DNA from: Paenibacillus rhizosphaerae
Lineage (GTDB): Bacteria > Bacillota > Bacilli > Paenibacillales > Paenibacillaceae
DNA length: 64,000 bases
NCBI RefSeq assembly: GCF_014192015.1
Contig: NZ_JACHXJ010000005.1
Span: 310,001-374,000 of the forward strand
Reading direction: 5' to 3'
The position numbers and the translations under genes are program-made. This document shows, in pieces, positions 8,887-18,235 of this stretch. Positions within the stretch are counted from its first letter, which is position 1, and every line of letters begins with the position of its first letter. Below the pieces are notes generated by a model. The model was given only the letters and a program-made list of their open reading frames with translations, had not been told where the DNA came from and did no database searches.

Positions 8887-9876
8887 TTACGGCTGGGCAG
8901 GCAGTCCGCCGAGCTCGCGGATTTGTGCCGTGTAATGATCGCGGATGAGGCCCTCCGCCTTTTTCGCATAAGGGCAGTAATCATCATTTCCGGCGGCGTC
9001 CTCCGGTGCATACAGCGCTGCCGGCCAGTCCCACAGCATAAATCCCCCGACCCACGGACGGCGAGAGCAGGATTCAAACATCCGCTCATAATAAGCAGCC
9101 TGTTCATCCTCGTTCGGTTCTCCGGGCAGTCCCCAGTCGTTTGGAATCCGGCTCGAACCGGTCCGGCTGGGACATCCCGCCTCCATAAAGAAGAAAGGCT
9201 TGCCGTAACGGCGAACGACCGGCTCAATCCGGTTCAACTGCTCTTCCCAGCTGTCGATCGGGTAATAGCCGCTGGATGAAATGACATCCACTGCATCCCA
9301 CCAAGCCACTTGACCTTCCTGATATTTATCACAGTTATAAGTAATGATGCCGGAGTATACTTGCCGAACCTGGTGGATGAGCTCGCGCCATTCCCGTTCC
9401 CTGCGGTCGGTCTGCACCATCTCGCACCCGATGCACAGCATTTCACAGCCGGCTTCCTCGGCCATTGCTGCGTAGTGCAGCATAAACCGGGTATAAGAGT
9501 CAAACCACTCGGACCATTTCGGTTCACAGGGCACGTCGATATCGAAAAAGTTGATATGGGCCCGCCAAGTTCCGTCGGCGCAGTTGACGACCGGTTTCAG
9601 GCAGACGCGCATGCCGAGACGTTTGGCGGAGGCAATCGCATGGCGCACCTCTTCATCCGTTACAGTCGGCTCTTCCGCAAAACGGATTTCCGTCGAATGG
9701 GCCGTATCCTGCAGGGCTGCGAAGGTGACGGCCGTCCAGTTCACGCCGAGGCGGCTTGCCATTTCTTCCATCGAACCTCCGGCCTCGGGCGTGTTCCACG
9801 TTCCCCGGATACCGGTCCACCCCCAGGTCATGCCGCCGATATATCCTTCCAGCATGTTTTTGTGCATTGAATTCAC
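8887..9876 (-). CDS. GH113-like glycoside hydrolase (possible beta-mannanase)
   Basis: A TIM-barrel glycosidase of about 329 residues with no signal peptide, hence probably cytoplasmic. The candidate acid/base lies in CIGCEM and the nucleophile in FFFMEAGCPS, both at strand ends as in the GH113/clan-A group that includes a known beta-1,4-mannanase. GTG at 9876 is 6 bases after AGAGGTG; ATG at 9867 is an alternative but is 15 bases away. It is preceded by a promoter (9946-9974) and repeated TTTAGTTAT elements, suggesting tight control. Cytoplasmic location would suit oligosaccharides that have been imported. Exact substrate is not shown by the sequence. Confidence 0.75.
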   Translation of the reverse strand: MNSMHKNMLEGYIGGMTWGWTGIRGTWNTPEAGGSMEEMASRLGVNWTAVTFAALQDTAHSTEIRFAEEPTVTDEEVRHAIASAKRLGMRVCLKPVVNCADGTWRAHINFFDIDVPCEPKWSEWFDSYTRFMLHYAAMAEEAGCEMLCIGCEMVQTDRREREWRELIHQVRQVYSGIITYNCDKYQEGQVAWWDAVDVISSSGYYPIDSWEEQLNRIEPVVRRYGKPFFFMEAGCPSRTGSSRIPNDWGLPGEPNEDEQAAYYERMFESCSRRPWVGGFMLWDWPAALYAPEDAAGNDDYCPYAKKAEGLIRDHYTAQIRELGGLPAQP

Positions 9877-9892
9877 GGTGTGCACCTCTTTG

Positions 9893-9938
9893 TTTAGTTA
9901 TTTTGTTAGCATATTTAGTTATTAATTAAGATAACTAA
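9893..9938. promoter_or_regulatory. Repeated TTTAGTTAT operator elements upstream of the glycosidase
   Basis: TTTAGTTAT occurs at 9893-9901 and 9914-9922, exactly 21 bases apart. The second copy forms an inverted repeat with ATAACTAA at 9931-9938 around an 8-base centre. The elements lie just downstream of the putative minus-strand promoter, a position suited to repression, most simply by the adjacent LacI-type protein. Confidence 0.5.
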
Positions 9939-9945
9939 TATAATT

Positions 9946-9974
9946 GTTATAAACAAAATACATCTGAAGATCAA
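9946..9974 (-). promoter_or_regulatory. Candidate sigma-A promoter for the glycosidase
   Basis: On the minus strand TTGATC (9969-9974) and TATAAC (9946-9951) are separated by exactly 17 bases. Confidence 0.5.
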
Positions 9975-10069
9975 GTGTGCGTGTGCGATAATATGCTAAA
10001 TATAGGTGGATGATCTGAGTTTCTGCAGAAATGGGGTGTGCTATTAGTGGATAACAGATTGATAACAAT

Positions 10070-10113
10070 GAAAAAAATAAAAGCCCTGCCCGTAATTGTA
10101 CAGGCAAGGCTTA
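10070..10113 (-). terminator. Terminator for the LTA synthase gene
   Basis: On the minus strand AAGCCTTGCC pairs with GGGCAGGGCTT (one mismatch), followed by a long T-rich run. Confidence 0.7.
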
Positions 10114-10132
10114 CTATGCATAAGGCTGTTCT

Positions 10133-11977
10133 CTATTTAAGCGGCTGCTGATTGACGTAGCTGTCGGACAGATTCAGGAGCTTGAGCGCTCGGTTATATT
10201 CGTCTTCCGTGGTGCCTTCGTCCACCGAGGTTCGGCCGCTCAGCGGGTACTGCGCTCCATCTTCATAACCGGCTCCCGACACGAAGAGCGCATTGTTAGT
10301 CAGGAAGGAACCGGTCGGCAGATAATAACGCTCGGGAATCAGATTATAGCTCTGATTTAAAAGATCCTGCCCGAAATGAATGTGATCCTGGGCGGAAACG
10401 CCTGTCAGATTGGCGACCGTCGGCAGGATGTCGACCTGTCCGCCCACCGTGTTGTTCACTTCCGGATGTTTGATCGAGCTGCCTGCCAGAATCAGTGGAA
10501 TGTTGATCATATCCGAATAGGAGTATTCATGTCCGTAAATTTCCTTCATCAATTCTTTGTCATCCCGGTCCAGGGAGTACAGCGGCAGTCCCATGTGATC
10601 CCCGTAGATGACGATGAGGCTGTCGTCCCAGAGGCCGTTTTTCTTCAGTTCATCAATAAACTGACCCAGCGCATAATCCGCATAATTCTGGGCGCGGATG
10701 TAATCCCCGACAAACGTGCCGTCGTACCGCTCAGGGAGCTGCATGTGGTATTTACTCTCCGGAATCGTAAACGGATGATGCGCCGACATCGAGATGACCT
10801 GGGCATAGAACGGTTTGTCTTCCTGGTTCATTTCCTTCATCTTCGCGGCGGTCTTCTTATACAGCACTTCATCCGATGGACCGAAGAAGAAGGAATCCTC
10901 GTCGCCGAAGAAGGACTTGTCGTAATAATGCTGGAAGCCAAGGGATGAGTACAGCTCCCCGCGGTTCCAGAACTCCACGTCATTCGTATGGAAGGTCGCG
11001 GTCGTGTATCCGTTGCTCTCCATCAGCCTCGGCAGGCTCGGCAGCTTTTTGTCGACATAGTTCTGCGTGGCCGCCCCGCTCGGCGGAACATAGAACGAAG
11101 TGTTCACGACGAATTCGGCATCCGATGTATTGCCTTGGCCGACCATTTGATTGAAGTTCGGGAAGTAATACTGTTCTTTGGCCAGTTTGTTCATATTGGG
11201 TGTAATCTCCTGGCCGTCGATCTTCAGGTTAATCAGGAAATTCTGAAACGATTCCAGCTGGATAATGATCACGTTCTTGCCTTTGGCATCCCCGAAATGC
11301 TGCGGCTTATCGGTCTTCTTGAGGCCTTTGAGCTCATCGATCGAAGCCTGGGTAATGCTGTTCAGCGGAACGATGTCCTCTTTCTTCTTGGAAAAAATCG
11401 TATACGCTTCGTAATTCAAAATACCCATTTGCTGGGCTTTTTTGATCTCGTTCATGCTGGCCCGGTTCGGAACGATATTAAACAGGCAGATCACGAGGGA
11501 CAGGATGAACAGCACGGTAACGACGCCCCGGCGGGCCCGGCGGCTGGTTTGATCCTTCCATTGCCACACTTTACGGCGGCGCACCATGATGATAAATATC
11601 ACGACGATATCGGCGTAGATCAGCAGATAGTAAGGGTCCATCAGCGAAAAGACGCTGTTGCGGACGGCCGTAACCTGGTTGACCTGCTCCAAGGCATGGT
11701 AAGTCGCGATGACGCCATAGTATTTGAAGTACATAATGACGGCGAAAAAGATCGTGGTCAGCAGCAGGTTGGCGATGACATAAGCGCCGAATTTCCGCTT
11801 GCCGGCAAACCACTCAATCAGGCAGAACACGAGCCAAATAAACGGAATTTCGGTAATGATGGGCTTCCAGGGTATCAGGTCATGAAACGTAACGGCCCAT
11901 GCCAAATACCCCTTTAAAATTAAAAGAATGGTGAATAAGACAAACGGTTTTCGCAGAAATCCACGAAGTGAAGACAC
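10133..11977 (-). CDS. ltaS: LTA synthase family sulfatase
   Basis: A 615-residue membrane phosphotransferase. Five transmembrane helices (about 12-30, 42-58, 68-88, 113-132, 151-170) precede an extracellular sulfatase-fold domain. The metal-site Glu (QLES, E242), the catalytic Thr (GQGNTSDAEF, T284) and the later YGDHMG and SAHHPF elements are all present. LtaS moves glycerol phosphate from phosphatidylglycerol onto lipoteichoic acid outside the cell. The frame stays open 68 codons upstream, but GTG at 11977 has AGGAAGG before it and starts the first helix correctly. It is a single gene. Paralogues can act as primases or in stress, so the exact LTA role is inferred. Confidence 0.88.
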   Translation of the reverse strand: MSSLRGFLRKPFVLFTILLILKGYLAWAVTFHDLIPWKPIITEIPFIWLVFCLIEWFAGKRKFGAYVIANLLLTTIFFAVIMYFKYYGVIATYHALEQVNQVTAVRNSVFSLMDPYYLLIYADIVVIFIIMVRRRKVWQWKDQTSRRARRGVVTVLFILSLVICLFNIVPNRASMNEIKKAQQMGILNYEAYTIFSKKKEDIVPLNSITQASIDELKGLKKTDKPQHFGDAKGKNVIIIQLESFQNFLINLKIDGQEITPNMNKLAKEQYYFPNFNQMVGQGNTSDAEFVVNTSFYVPPSGAATQNYVDKKLPSLPRLMESNGYTTATFHTNDVEFWNRGELYSSLGFQHYYDKSFFGDEDSFFFGPSDEVLYKKTAAKMKEMNQEDKPFYAQVISMSAHHPFTIPESKYHMQLPERYDGTFVGDYIRAQNYADYALGQFIDELKKNGLWDDSLIVIYGDHMGLPLYSLDRDDKELMKEIYGHEYSYSDMINIPLILAGSSIKHPEVNNTVGGQVDILPTVANLTGVSAQDHIHFGQDLLNQSYNLIPERYYLPTGSFLTNNALFVSGAGYEDGAQYPLSGRTSVDEGTTEDEYNRALKLLNLSDSYVNQQPLK

Positions 11978-12134
11978 GTTACCAACTTCCTTCCTGTTAA
12001 TGACGGGCTGACCTGGCTGATCTGAGCCGGGCAGCTGAGTATATCGCGCGAAAAGCTGGATGATTGCGCATAAAATTGAATATCCTGCGGTTGCTTGAGC
12101 CCTTTTGTCGTATGGAATCGAGGGCAATAGGTTT

Positions 12135-12163
12135 ATTATGCCTTCGGCCCGGAAAGATGTCAA
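12135..12163 (-). promoter_or_regulatory. Candidate sigma-A promoter for ltaS
   Basis: On the minus strand TTGACA (12158-12163) and CATAAT (12135-12140) are 17 bases apart, leaving a leader of roughly 150 bases. Confidence 0.55.
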
Positions 12164-12381
12164 AAGGCGAATCCTAGTCATTTCTAGTTATCATTTACCA
12201 TATTGGGAAGTAAATGAACCGCTTCCGCCGCTCTTCTGAACCATTCTTCGAAAACGTCCGGATTTCCGATCCGACGAATGAAGCCGCCCTGAGCCGTAAC
12301 GCCGCGACTTCCCGCTAAACACGGGATACACCGCTTATTTCCAACCGGTCAATAACCCCCTAAAAACTGTAAAATATTGTG

Positions 12382-12410
12382 TTGAACCTGGTCTGAATTT
12401 TAGGTAAAAT
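12382..12410 (+). promoter_or_regulatory. Candidate sigma-A promoter for the chemoreceptor gene
   Basis: TTGAAC (12382-12387) and TAAAAT (12405-12410) are separated by 17 bases, about 68 bases upstream of the start. The rest of the 500-bp gap from ltaS holds only the ltaS promoter and leader as far as I can see. Confidence 0.55.
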
Positions 12411-12477
12411 GTGCGAATACCATATAGTGTTAAATAAATTAACAAGAAGTGTCATATTTACGAAGGGGTTGAGGGGG

Positions 12478-14685
12478 ATGTTTGACTGGCTTGGCTTTAC
12501 AACAGGTCTGCCGCTCTGGTGGTCGTACCGGTTAAACCGTCATTTAAAAGAGGATATCGAAGACATTTTTGAGGGGATCGCCCAGAATCGCACACAAATA
12601 TTAGAGAGCTGGGTTACGGAGTATTGGTCCCATTTGGAGCGTTTAAGCACACAGCTTGGCCCGATTTTCGGTCATCTCGTCCAAGATCCCGCCGGGGCTG
12701 CTGCCTTGGAGCCGCTGTTCGCTTCCTATATGAAGAGGGGGGCCGATTTCTCGGAGATTTTCTTGATTCGTGACGACATGAAAGTAGTGTGCTCCACCCA
12801 TACGTCCCGCATCGGGGCAAGCTGCAGCCGGGAGGGCCTGATCGCGCCGGGGCTGAAGTATACGCTGCAGGGGAGTCCGTGCCTGTTCGGCCCTTATTCC
12901 GACCCGGCCACATTAGAGATCGGTCCGAGCACTTCGGCGTTTCACGACGCCATGACGCTGATGTTTATTTTGCCGGTCATGAAGGACGGTGAGTGGAAAG
13001 GGGCGCTGTGCGGCCGGGTTCCGAACGACGTCCTGGGTGACTTGATCCAACGGGAGCAGGGGCATGTATATCCCGATTCGGGCGATAATTACATATTTAT
13101 GGCCAAGCCGGGACTGAGCAAGAACATCGCGCCCGGAACGGCGCTGTCGCGAAGCCGCTTCGAGGACTTTACCTTTACACACGGCGATAACCTGAAAGAG
13201 GGAGTGCGGACCGACTACGGGATGGTTCAGGTGAAGAACCATACCGAGCTGGAGCTGGTGTTCAAAGATCCGGCCACGGGAGAACTGCATCCCGGGGTGG
13301 CCAACACGATCCGGAACGGAAGCAATCTGTTCGTCGAGTTTCCGGGATATTCGGACTACCGGCACATTCCGGTCATCGGTAAAGGGGTTACCTTTCAGCT
13401 TCCGCATTGCCCGGACGTATGGGGAATGATGTGCGAAGGGGATCTGGAGGAAGTGTACCGCTTCCGGAGTTTCGGTTGGAAGATGAAGAAAATGCACCTG
13501 ATGACAGGCCTGGCAGGCTTGGTGCTGAACGGTCTTCTATTCGGCCTGCTGGCCTGGAGTCTGCCTCCGGTCATGGGGCTTACCGCGGTTCTGGCGGCAA
13601 ACCTGCTGTTCGTCTGGATCGCGGTCTCCATTCTTGAGCGCAGGGGGACGCGGCGGACGGCGGAGCATTTTCGCAGGCTGAACCGGTTCATCCGGATTAA
13701 TGCCGAAGGCAAAGGGGATTTGACGCAGCGGCTGGACCTGCGCGAATTTGCGGATGACGAGGCCAAGGAGCTCGGCAAATGGGTAAACAGCATGATCGAT
13801 GCCCTGGAAGGCATCATGCTGCAGGTGAAGCAGGCGGCGCAGGACGTTCAGGACAGCCAGCACGTGCAGCATGCGACGGCCCAGTCGACCGCCAGCTCCA
13901 CGGAGCGGGTGAGCGGGAAGGTCCACAGCATGATCCGCGGTATCCGCGGCCAGCTGAAGGATATCGACGTGGCCAAGGACGTGTCGGTGGAGATGAGCGG
14001 CACCCTGCGGGAAATCGAGGAGGCGGCCGCTCGGCAAATTGCGGTGGCGCAGAGCGAAGTGCAGCATATCGGCGGCAAGATGAAGCAGATTCAGGACAAG
14101 GTGGAGGAGAGCCACCGGACCATCCGGACGTTTATGGAAACGACGCGGGATATTGCCGGCCTGCTGACGGCGATCGAGAACATTTCCAAGCAGACCAACC
14201 TGTTATCGCTGAATGCGTCGATCGAAGCGGCGAGGGCGGGTGAGCACGGCCAAGGCTTCTCGGTGGTGGCGGGGGAAATCCGCAAGCTGGCTGAGCTTAC
14301 CCGGCATTCCACCGAGCAGATCCAGCGGACGCTGCAGCAGATCGGCGGGCAGGTGGAGACGGCCATTGCCTCCATGGACGAAGGCAGCCGGGCGGTAGAA
14401 GAAGGCACAAAAATCGTCGCTTCGGCCTCTGAAATGCTGGGACAGGCCAGCAGCCAGGATAGCCTCAAGTCCAAGATGGTCGGCGAAGTGGTGGGAATCA
14501 TGGAAAAGGTAGCCGCCGTCAGCATCGAAAACCGCAGCATTTCGGCAGAGGTGGAAGGCACCCTGCAGGAGCTGCAGGAGGATATGCAGCATGTCCGCGG
14601 CACATCGGAGAATGTGGAATCCATCACGGGATCGCTGCTCCAGCTCGTCAACCAGTTCCGCCTGACCGAGACGCGGAGAAGATAG
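12478..14685 (+). CDS. Methyl-accepting chemotaxis protein with N-terminal, apparently cytoplasmic sensor
   Basis: A 735-residue chemoreceptor. There is no N-terminal transmembrane helix. Residues about 20-340 form a sensor-like region, then two closely spaced helices (about 345-395) make a membrane hairpin, followed by a HAMP-like segment and a methyl-accepting coiled coil with the conserved tip (NLLSLNASIEAARAGEHG). The sensor would therefore be inside the cell, unlike ordinary receptors. It contains several Cys and His (CSREG, PCLFGPY, LCGR, HCPDVWGMMCEG), which could bind a cofactor. Start ATG at 12478 follows AAGGGG. It is a single gene with no other chemotaxis genes nearby. Ligand unknown. 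Confidence 0.85.
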   Translation: MFDWLGFTTGLPLWWSYRLNRHLKEDIEDIFEGIAQNRTQILESWVTEYWSHLERLSTQLGPIFGHLVQDPAGAAALEPLFASYMKRGADFSEIFLIRDDMKVVCSTHTSRIGASCSREGLIAPGLKYTLQGSPCLFGPYSDPATLEIGPSTSAFHDAMTLMFILPVMKDGEWKGALCGRVPNDVLGDLIQREQGHVYPDSGDNYIFMAKPGLSKNIAPGTALSRSRFEDFTFTHGDNLKEGVRTDYGMVQVKNHTELELVFKDPATGELHPGVANTIRNGSNLFVEFPGYSDYRHIPVIGKGVTFQLPHCPDVWGMMCEGDLEEVYRFRSFGWKMKKMHLMTGLAGLVLNGLLFGLLAWSLPPVMGLTAVLAANLLFVWIAVSILERRGTRRTAEHFRRLNRFIRINAEGKGDLTQRLDLREFADDEAKELGKWVNSMIDALEGIMLQVKQAAQDVQDSQHVQHATAQSTASSTERVSGKVHSMIRGIRGQLKDIDVAKDVSVEMSGTLREIEEAAARQIAVAQSEVQHIGGKMKQIQDKVEESHRTIRTFMETTRDIAGLLTAIENISKQTNLLSLNASIEAARAGEHGQGFSVVAGEIRKLAELTRHSTEQIQRTLQQIGGQVETAIASMDEGSRAVEEGTKIVASASEMLGQASSQDSLKSKMVGEVVGIMEKVAAVSIENRSISAEVEGTLQELQEDMQHVRGTSENVESITGSLLQLVNQFRLTETRRR

Positions 14686-14740
14686 CGGGAAGACGGTGGC
14701 ATTGTGTGTGCTCTGCCGCTGCCGGATAGGTTCTTAAGAC

Positions 14741-14778
14741 AGGCTCGGGCCCCTTTATCAGGGCGGCACGGGCTTTTT
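14741..14778 (+). terminator. Imperfect terminator after the chemoreceptor
   Basis: A GC-rich imperfect hairpin (GGCTCGGGCCCC against GGGCGGCACGGGC) is followed by six T. Confidence 0.5.
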
Positions 14779-14851
14779 TCGTGGACAGAGCATTGGGATT
14801 GCCTGCTCCAGTTATGGTATGATGGGAAAAACGAGGGGAACGGGTGATCCT

Positions 14852-17167
14852 ATGTCTGAAGAAAACCGGGAGCGGGCGGAGGTTCGGATATCGGTCCGGC
14901 CGCTGGTGGAATATGCTTTCTCAAGCGGGGATATCGACTCCGGATTCCGGTCTGCCACCGCCATGGTCGAAGGCACGCGAATTCACCAGCAGGTGCAGAA
15001 AACATACGGGGAAGGCGACCAGAAGGAGGTGTTCCTGAAGCGGGAGATCCCGTTTCGGGACCTGACTTATGTCATCGAAGGAAGATGCGACGGCCTGATC
15101 CAAACGGATGACGGCTGGATGATCGATGAGATCAAATCGACCTCTGCGAGCCTGGATGCGATGGAGGGGGACGGACAGGCCGTGCACTGGGCGCAGGCTA
15201 CCGTTTACGCCTATATTTATGCCATGGACCACGGCTTGGATCAGATGTCGGTGCAGCTCACCTATGTAGAGACGCACACCGGAATGGAGCGCCGGTTCCG
15301 GCGCACCATGACGCTGGCGGAGCTCGAGGCGTTTATGATGGGGGTGCTTGACGTCTACACCCCGTACGCTGCGCTCCGGCTGAAAAATGCGCGCCTCCGG
15401 GACGAGAGTATCCGCGCGCTGCCGTTCCCGTTCGACGCTTACCGGGAAGGACAGCGCAAGCTGGCGGGAGCGGTCTATCAGGCGGTAAAGGAGAAGCGGA
15501 AGCTGTTTGCCAAGGCCCCGACGGGGATCGGCAAGACGATGTCCACGCTGTTCCCGTCCGTGAAGGCGATCGGGGAGGGGCTGCTGGGACAAATCTTTTA
15601 TTTGACGGCCAAGACGATCACCCGAACGGCCGCCGAGCAGGCCTTCGCGCTGATGCAGGCCAAAGGGCTGCGGATGCAGACGGTGACGATTACAGCCAAA
15701 GACAAAGTCTGCTTTCAGGAGGAGACGGTCTGCCGAAAGGACGCCTGTCCGTTTGCAGACGGTTACTACGACCGGGTCAACGGGGCGATTTTGGACATGC
15801 TGTCCCAGGAAACGGTGATGGACCGCGCTGTCATTGAGCGTTACGCGCGCAAGCACCAGGTTTGTCCCTTTGAGTTTTCACTGGACGCAGCCTACGCGGC
15901 GGATGCGGTTATTTGCGACTACAATTATATCTTTGATCCGCGGGTTTCGTTCAAACGGCTGCCCGAGGAACAGAAGAAGCAGACGGTGCTGCTCGTGGAC
16001 GAAGCCCACAACCTTGTTGATCGGGGGCGGGACATGTTCTCGGCTGAGATCGGCAAGGCGGCATTTCTCGAGCTGAAGCGCGGATACAAGGGCGTGGACG
16101 CCGGGGTTCAGAAGGCGGCGGATGCGGTCAACAAGTTTTTTATCGAGCTGAAAAAAGAATTGGGCGAAGCCCGCCAGAAGGTGTGGCAGGAACAGCCCGG
16201 AGAGCTGGGGGAGCGGCTTACGCTGTTCATCGCCGAAGCCGAGCGGGAGCTGCTGGCTCCCAAAGGCGACCCCGGGCTGCAGGAGCAGCTGCTGGATGCT
16301 TATTTTGCGTCGCAGCATTATATCCGGATCGCCAAGCTGTATGATGAACGCTTCCTGAATTATGCCGAGATTCGCGGGAGCGACTGCGTGCTGAAGCTGT
16401 TCTGCATGGATCCGTCCTACCTGCTCACCCAGGCGGGAAAAAGCTTCCGCTCAACCGTGTTCTTCTCGGCCACGCTGTCTCCGATGTCCTACTACAGGGA
16501 TATGCTGGGCGCCGGCGAGGAGGACTACAGCTTGTCTGTGCCGTCGCCGTTCAGCCGGGAGCAGCTGGATGTGCGCATCGAGCCGCTGTCCACCAGGTAC
16601 CGTGACCGGGACGACACCCGGGACGCCCTCGTGAAGCTGCTGCATGGCCTCATATCGGAGCGCAGGGCGAATTACATGGTCTTTTTCCCGTCATATCAAT
16701 ATATGCGTTTGGTGGTCGAGCCTTTTGCGGAGCTGCACCCGGAAGTTGGCATTATTGTGCAGGATACCGGGATGGCCGAGGAGGAGCGGGAGCGGTTCCT
16801 CGCTGCGTTCCAGGCGGACAATGCCGATACGCTCGTCGGCTTCGCCGTGCTCGGGGGCATTTTCTCTGAAGGGATCGACCTGCAGGGGGATCGTCTGGGA
16901 GGTGTCGTTGTGGTCGGCGTGGGCTTGCCGCAGCTCGGCTTTGAACGGAACCTGATTCGTGATTATTTTAATGAGAACGGGAAAAGCGGCTATGATTACG
17001 CTTATGTGTTTCCGGGGATGAACAAGGTGCTTCAGGCGGGAGGACGGCTGATCCGCTCCGAGCAGGATACGGGCGTGCTGGTACTGGTCGACGACCGTTT
17101 TCTCCAGCGGCACTATCAGGGACTGCTCCCGGATGAGTGGAAGGGGTTCACCGTCGGGAGACCTTAG
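14852..17167 (+). CDS. XPD/DinG-type helicase fused to a Cas4-like PD-(D/E)XK nuclease domain
   Basis: A 771-residue fusion. Residues about 10-180 carry a Cas4/RecB-type nuclease signature: His (RIHQQ, about 45), Asp (GRCDG, 80), ExK (DEIKS, 93-95) and QxxxY (QATVY, about 115-119). The rest is a superfamily 2 helicase: Walker A APTGIGKT (about 222-229), four Cys between the first motifs (KVCFQ, TVCRK, ACPF, QVCPF) like the XPD iron-sulfur domain, the DEAH box (LVDEAHN), and C-terminal motifs (SEGIDLQGD, QAGGRLIRS). It is predicted to unwind and cut DNA in repair. Start ATG at 14852 follows GAGGGG; the upstream ATGATG at 14819 looks like part of a -10 element (TATGAT). Pathway partner unknown. 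Confidence 0.85.
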   Translation: MSEENRERAEVRISVRPLVEYAFSSGDIDSGFRSATAMVEGTRIHQQVQKTYGEGDQKEVFLKREIPFRDLTYVIEGRCDGLIQTDDGWMIDEIKSTSASLDAMEGDGQAVHWAQATVYAYIYAMDHGLDQMSVQLTYVETHTGMERRFRRTMTLAELEAFMMGVLDVYTPYAALRLKNARLRDESIRALPFPFDAYREGQRKLAGAVYQAVKEKRKLFAKAPTGIGKTMSTLFPSVKAIGEGLLGQIFYLTAKTITRTAAEQAFALMQAKGLRMQTVTITAKDKVCFQEETVCRKDACPFADGYYDRVNGAILDMLSQETVMDRAVIERYARKHQVCPFEFSLDAAYAADAVICDYNYIFDPRVSFKRLPEEQKKQTVLLVDEAHNLVDRGRDMFSAEIGKAAFLELKRGYKGVDAGVQKAADAVNKFFIELKKELGEARQKVWQEQPGELGERLTLFIAEAERELLAPKGDPGLQEQLLDAYFASQHYIRIAKLYDERFLNYAEIRGSDCVLKLFCMDPSYLLTQAGKSFRSTVFFSATLSPMSYYRDMLGAGEEDYSLSVPSPFSREQLDVRIEPLSTRYRDRDDTRDALVKLLHGLISERRANYMVFFPSYQYMRLVVEPFAELHPEVGIIVQDTGMAEEERERFLAAFQADNADTLVGFAVLGGIFSEGIDLQGDRLGGVVVVGVGLPQLGFERNLIRDYFNENGKSGYDYAYVFPGMNKVLQAGGRLIRSEQDTGVLVLVDDRFLQRHYQGLLPDEWKGFTVGRP

Positions 17168-17256
17168 GCAGGGGCGCCGCTTCAAACAAAAACATAGCCA
17201 AACGGGACTTCCGCCCGTATAGTGGAGAAAACAGGATAAAGGTGGGATCTCGCAGG

Positions 17257-18231
17257 ATGACACTTCGTATCGGATTAATCGGGACCGGGTGGTTCAGCGG
17301 CGTACATGCCGACAACTTGGCGGCGATGGATGGAGTAAAGCTGACGGCGGTTTGTGGTACAAGCCAGGAGAAAGCAGACCGGATGGCACGGCGCTACGGC
17401 GCCGAGGGATATGCGGAACTGGATGCCATGCTGGACGCGGGGCCGCTCGACGCGGCGTATATCTGCGTGCCGCCGATGGCGCACGGTGAAATCGAGATGA
17501 AGCTGATTGAGCGTGGCATTCCGTTTCTGGTGGAAAAACCGCTGGGGCTCGATACCAGCTTGCCGGAACAAATTCTGGCGCGAATCCGTGAAACGGGACT
17601 GCTGACGTCGGTGGGGTACCATTTCCGCTACCAGCACAATGCAGCGCGGCTGAAGGAGGAACTGTCGAACCATACGACCGGCATGGTGCTGGGGCGGTGG
17701 ATGGACAGTATGCCGGGCGTGTCCTGGTGGAGACGCCAAAACGGCTCCGGCGGGCAGTTTATCGAGCAGACGACGCATATGGTCGACATGCTTCGGTATA
17801 CGGCCGGTGAAGTGGAGGAAGTGTATGCCCTCTACGGGGACCGGGTCAAGCGGAGCCAGGTGGACGGGGTGGAGGTCGCCGACGTAGGAACGGTCACGCT
17901 CCGTATGGCGAGCGGTGTGGTAGCGAACATCTCCAACACGTGCGTCCTGCCGGAAGGCGGCGGGCTGAGCCAGACGGGACTGACGTTCTACACGGACCGG
18001 GGGATCGTCGATTGGAACCCGCAGCGGCTGCAGCTGGCAGCGCCCGGCGTAAAGACGGAATATGCGGAGCAGGGAAGCCCCTATGTACGCGAAACGGAAG
18101 CGTTTCTCCATGCGCTGCGCACTGGAGACCGCTCCCGTATTCTTTCAAGCTATGAGGATGCCTGCCGGACGCAGGCTGTAACTTTTGCCGCGTTGGCATC
18201 GGCATCTTCAGGCAAGCCGGTCCGGCTCTAA
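17257..18231 (+). CDS. Gfo/Idh/MocA family NAD(P)-dependent oxidoreductase
   Basis: A 324-residue dehydrogenase. The N-terminal Rossmann motif is IGLIGTGWFSGVHADN; the EKPLG element near residue 95 carries the catalytic Lys typical of the family, followed by an alpha/beta substrate domain with conserved GGQFIEQTTHMVD. Family members oxidise sugars, inositols or related alcohols in the cytoplasm; the substrate cannot be assigned. Start ATG at 17257 has AAGGTGGG upstream, about 89 bases after the helicase stop, with no terminator seen between. Its 3' end converges on the lrgB-type gene, 4 bases away. Confidence 0.85.
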   Translation: MTLRIGLIGTGWFSGVHADNLAAMDGVKLTAVCGTSQEKADRMARRYGAEGYAELDAMLDAGPLDAAYICVPPMAHGEIEMKLIERGIPFLVEKPLGLDTSLPEQILARIRETGLLTSVGYHFRYQHNAARLKEELSNHTTGMVLGRWMDSMPGVSWWRRQNGSGGQFIEQTTHMVDMLRYTAGEVEEVYALYGDRVKRSQVDGVEVADVGTVTLRMASGVVANISNTCVLPEGGGLSQTGLTFYTDRGIVDWNPQRLQLAAPGVKTEYAEQGSPYVRETEAFLHALRTGDRSRILSSYEDACRTQAVTFAALASASSGKPVRL

Positions 18232-18235
18232 CCCA

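Noticed and set aside
14819..14851. ATGATG at 14819 as the helicase start
   Set aside because: It has no ribosome site and its TATGAT looks like a -10 promoter element; ATG at 14852 has GAGGGG upstream.
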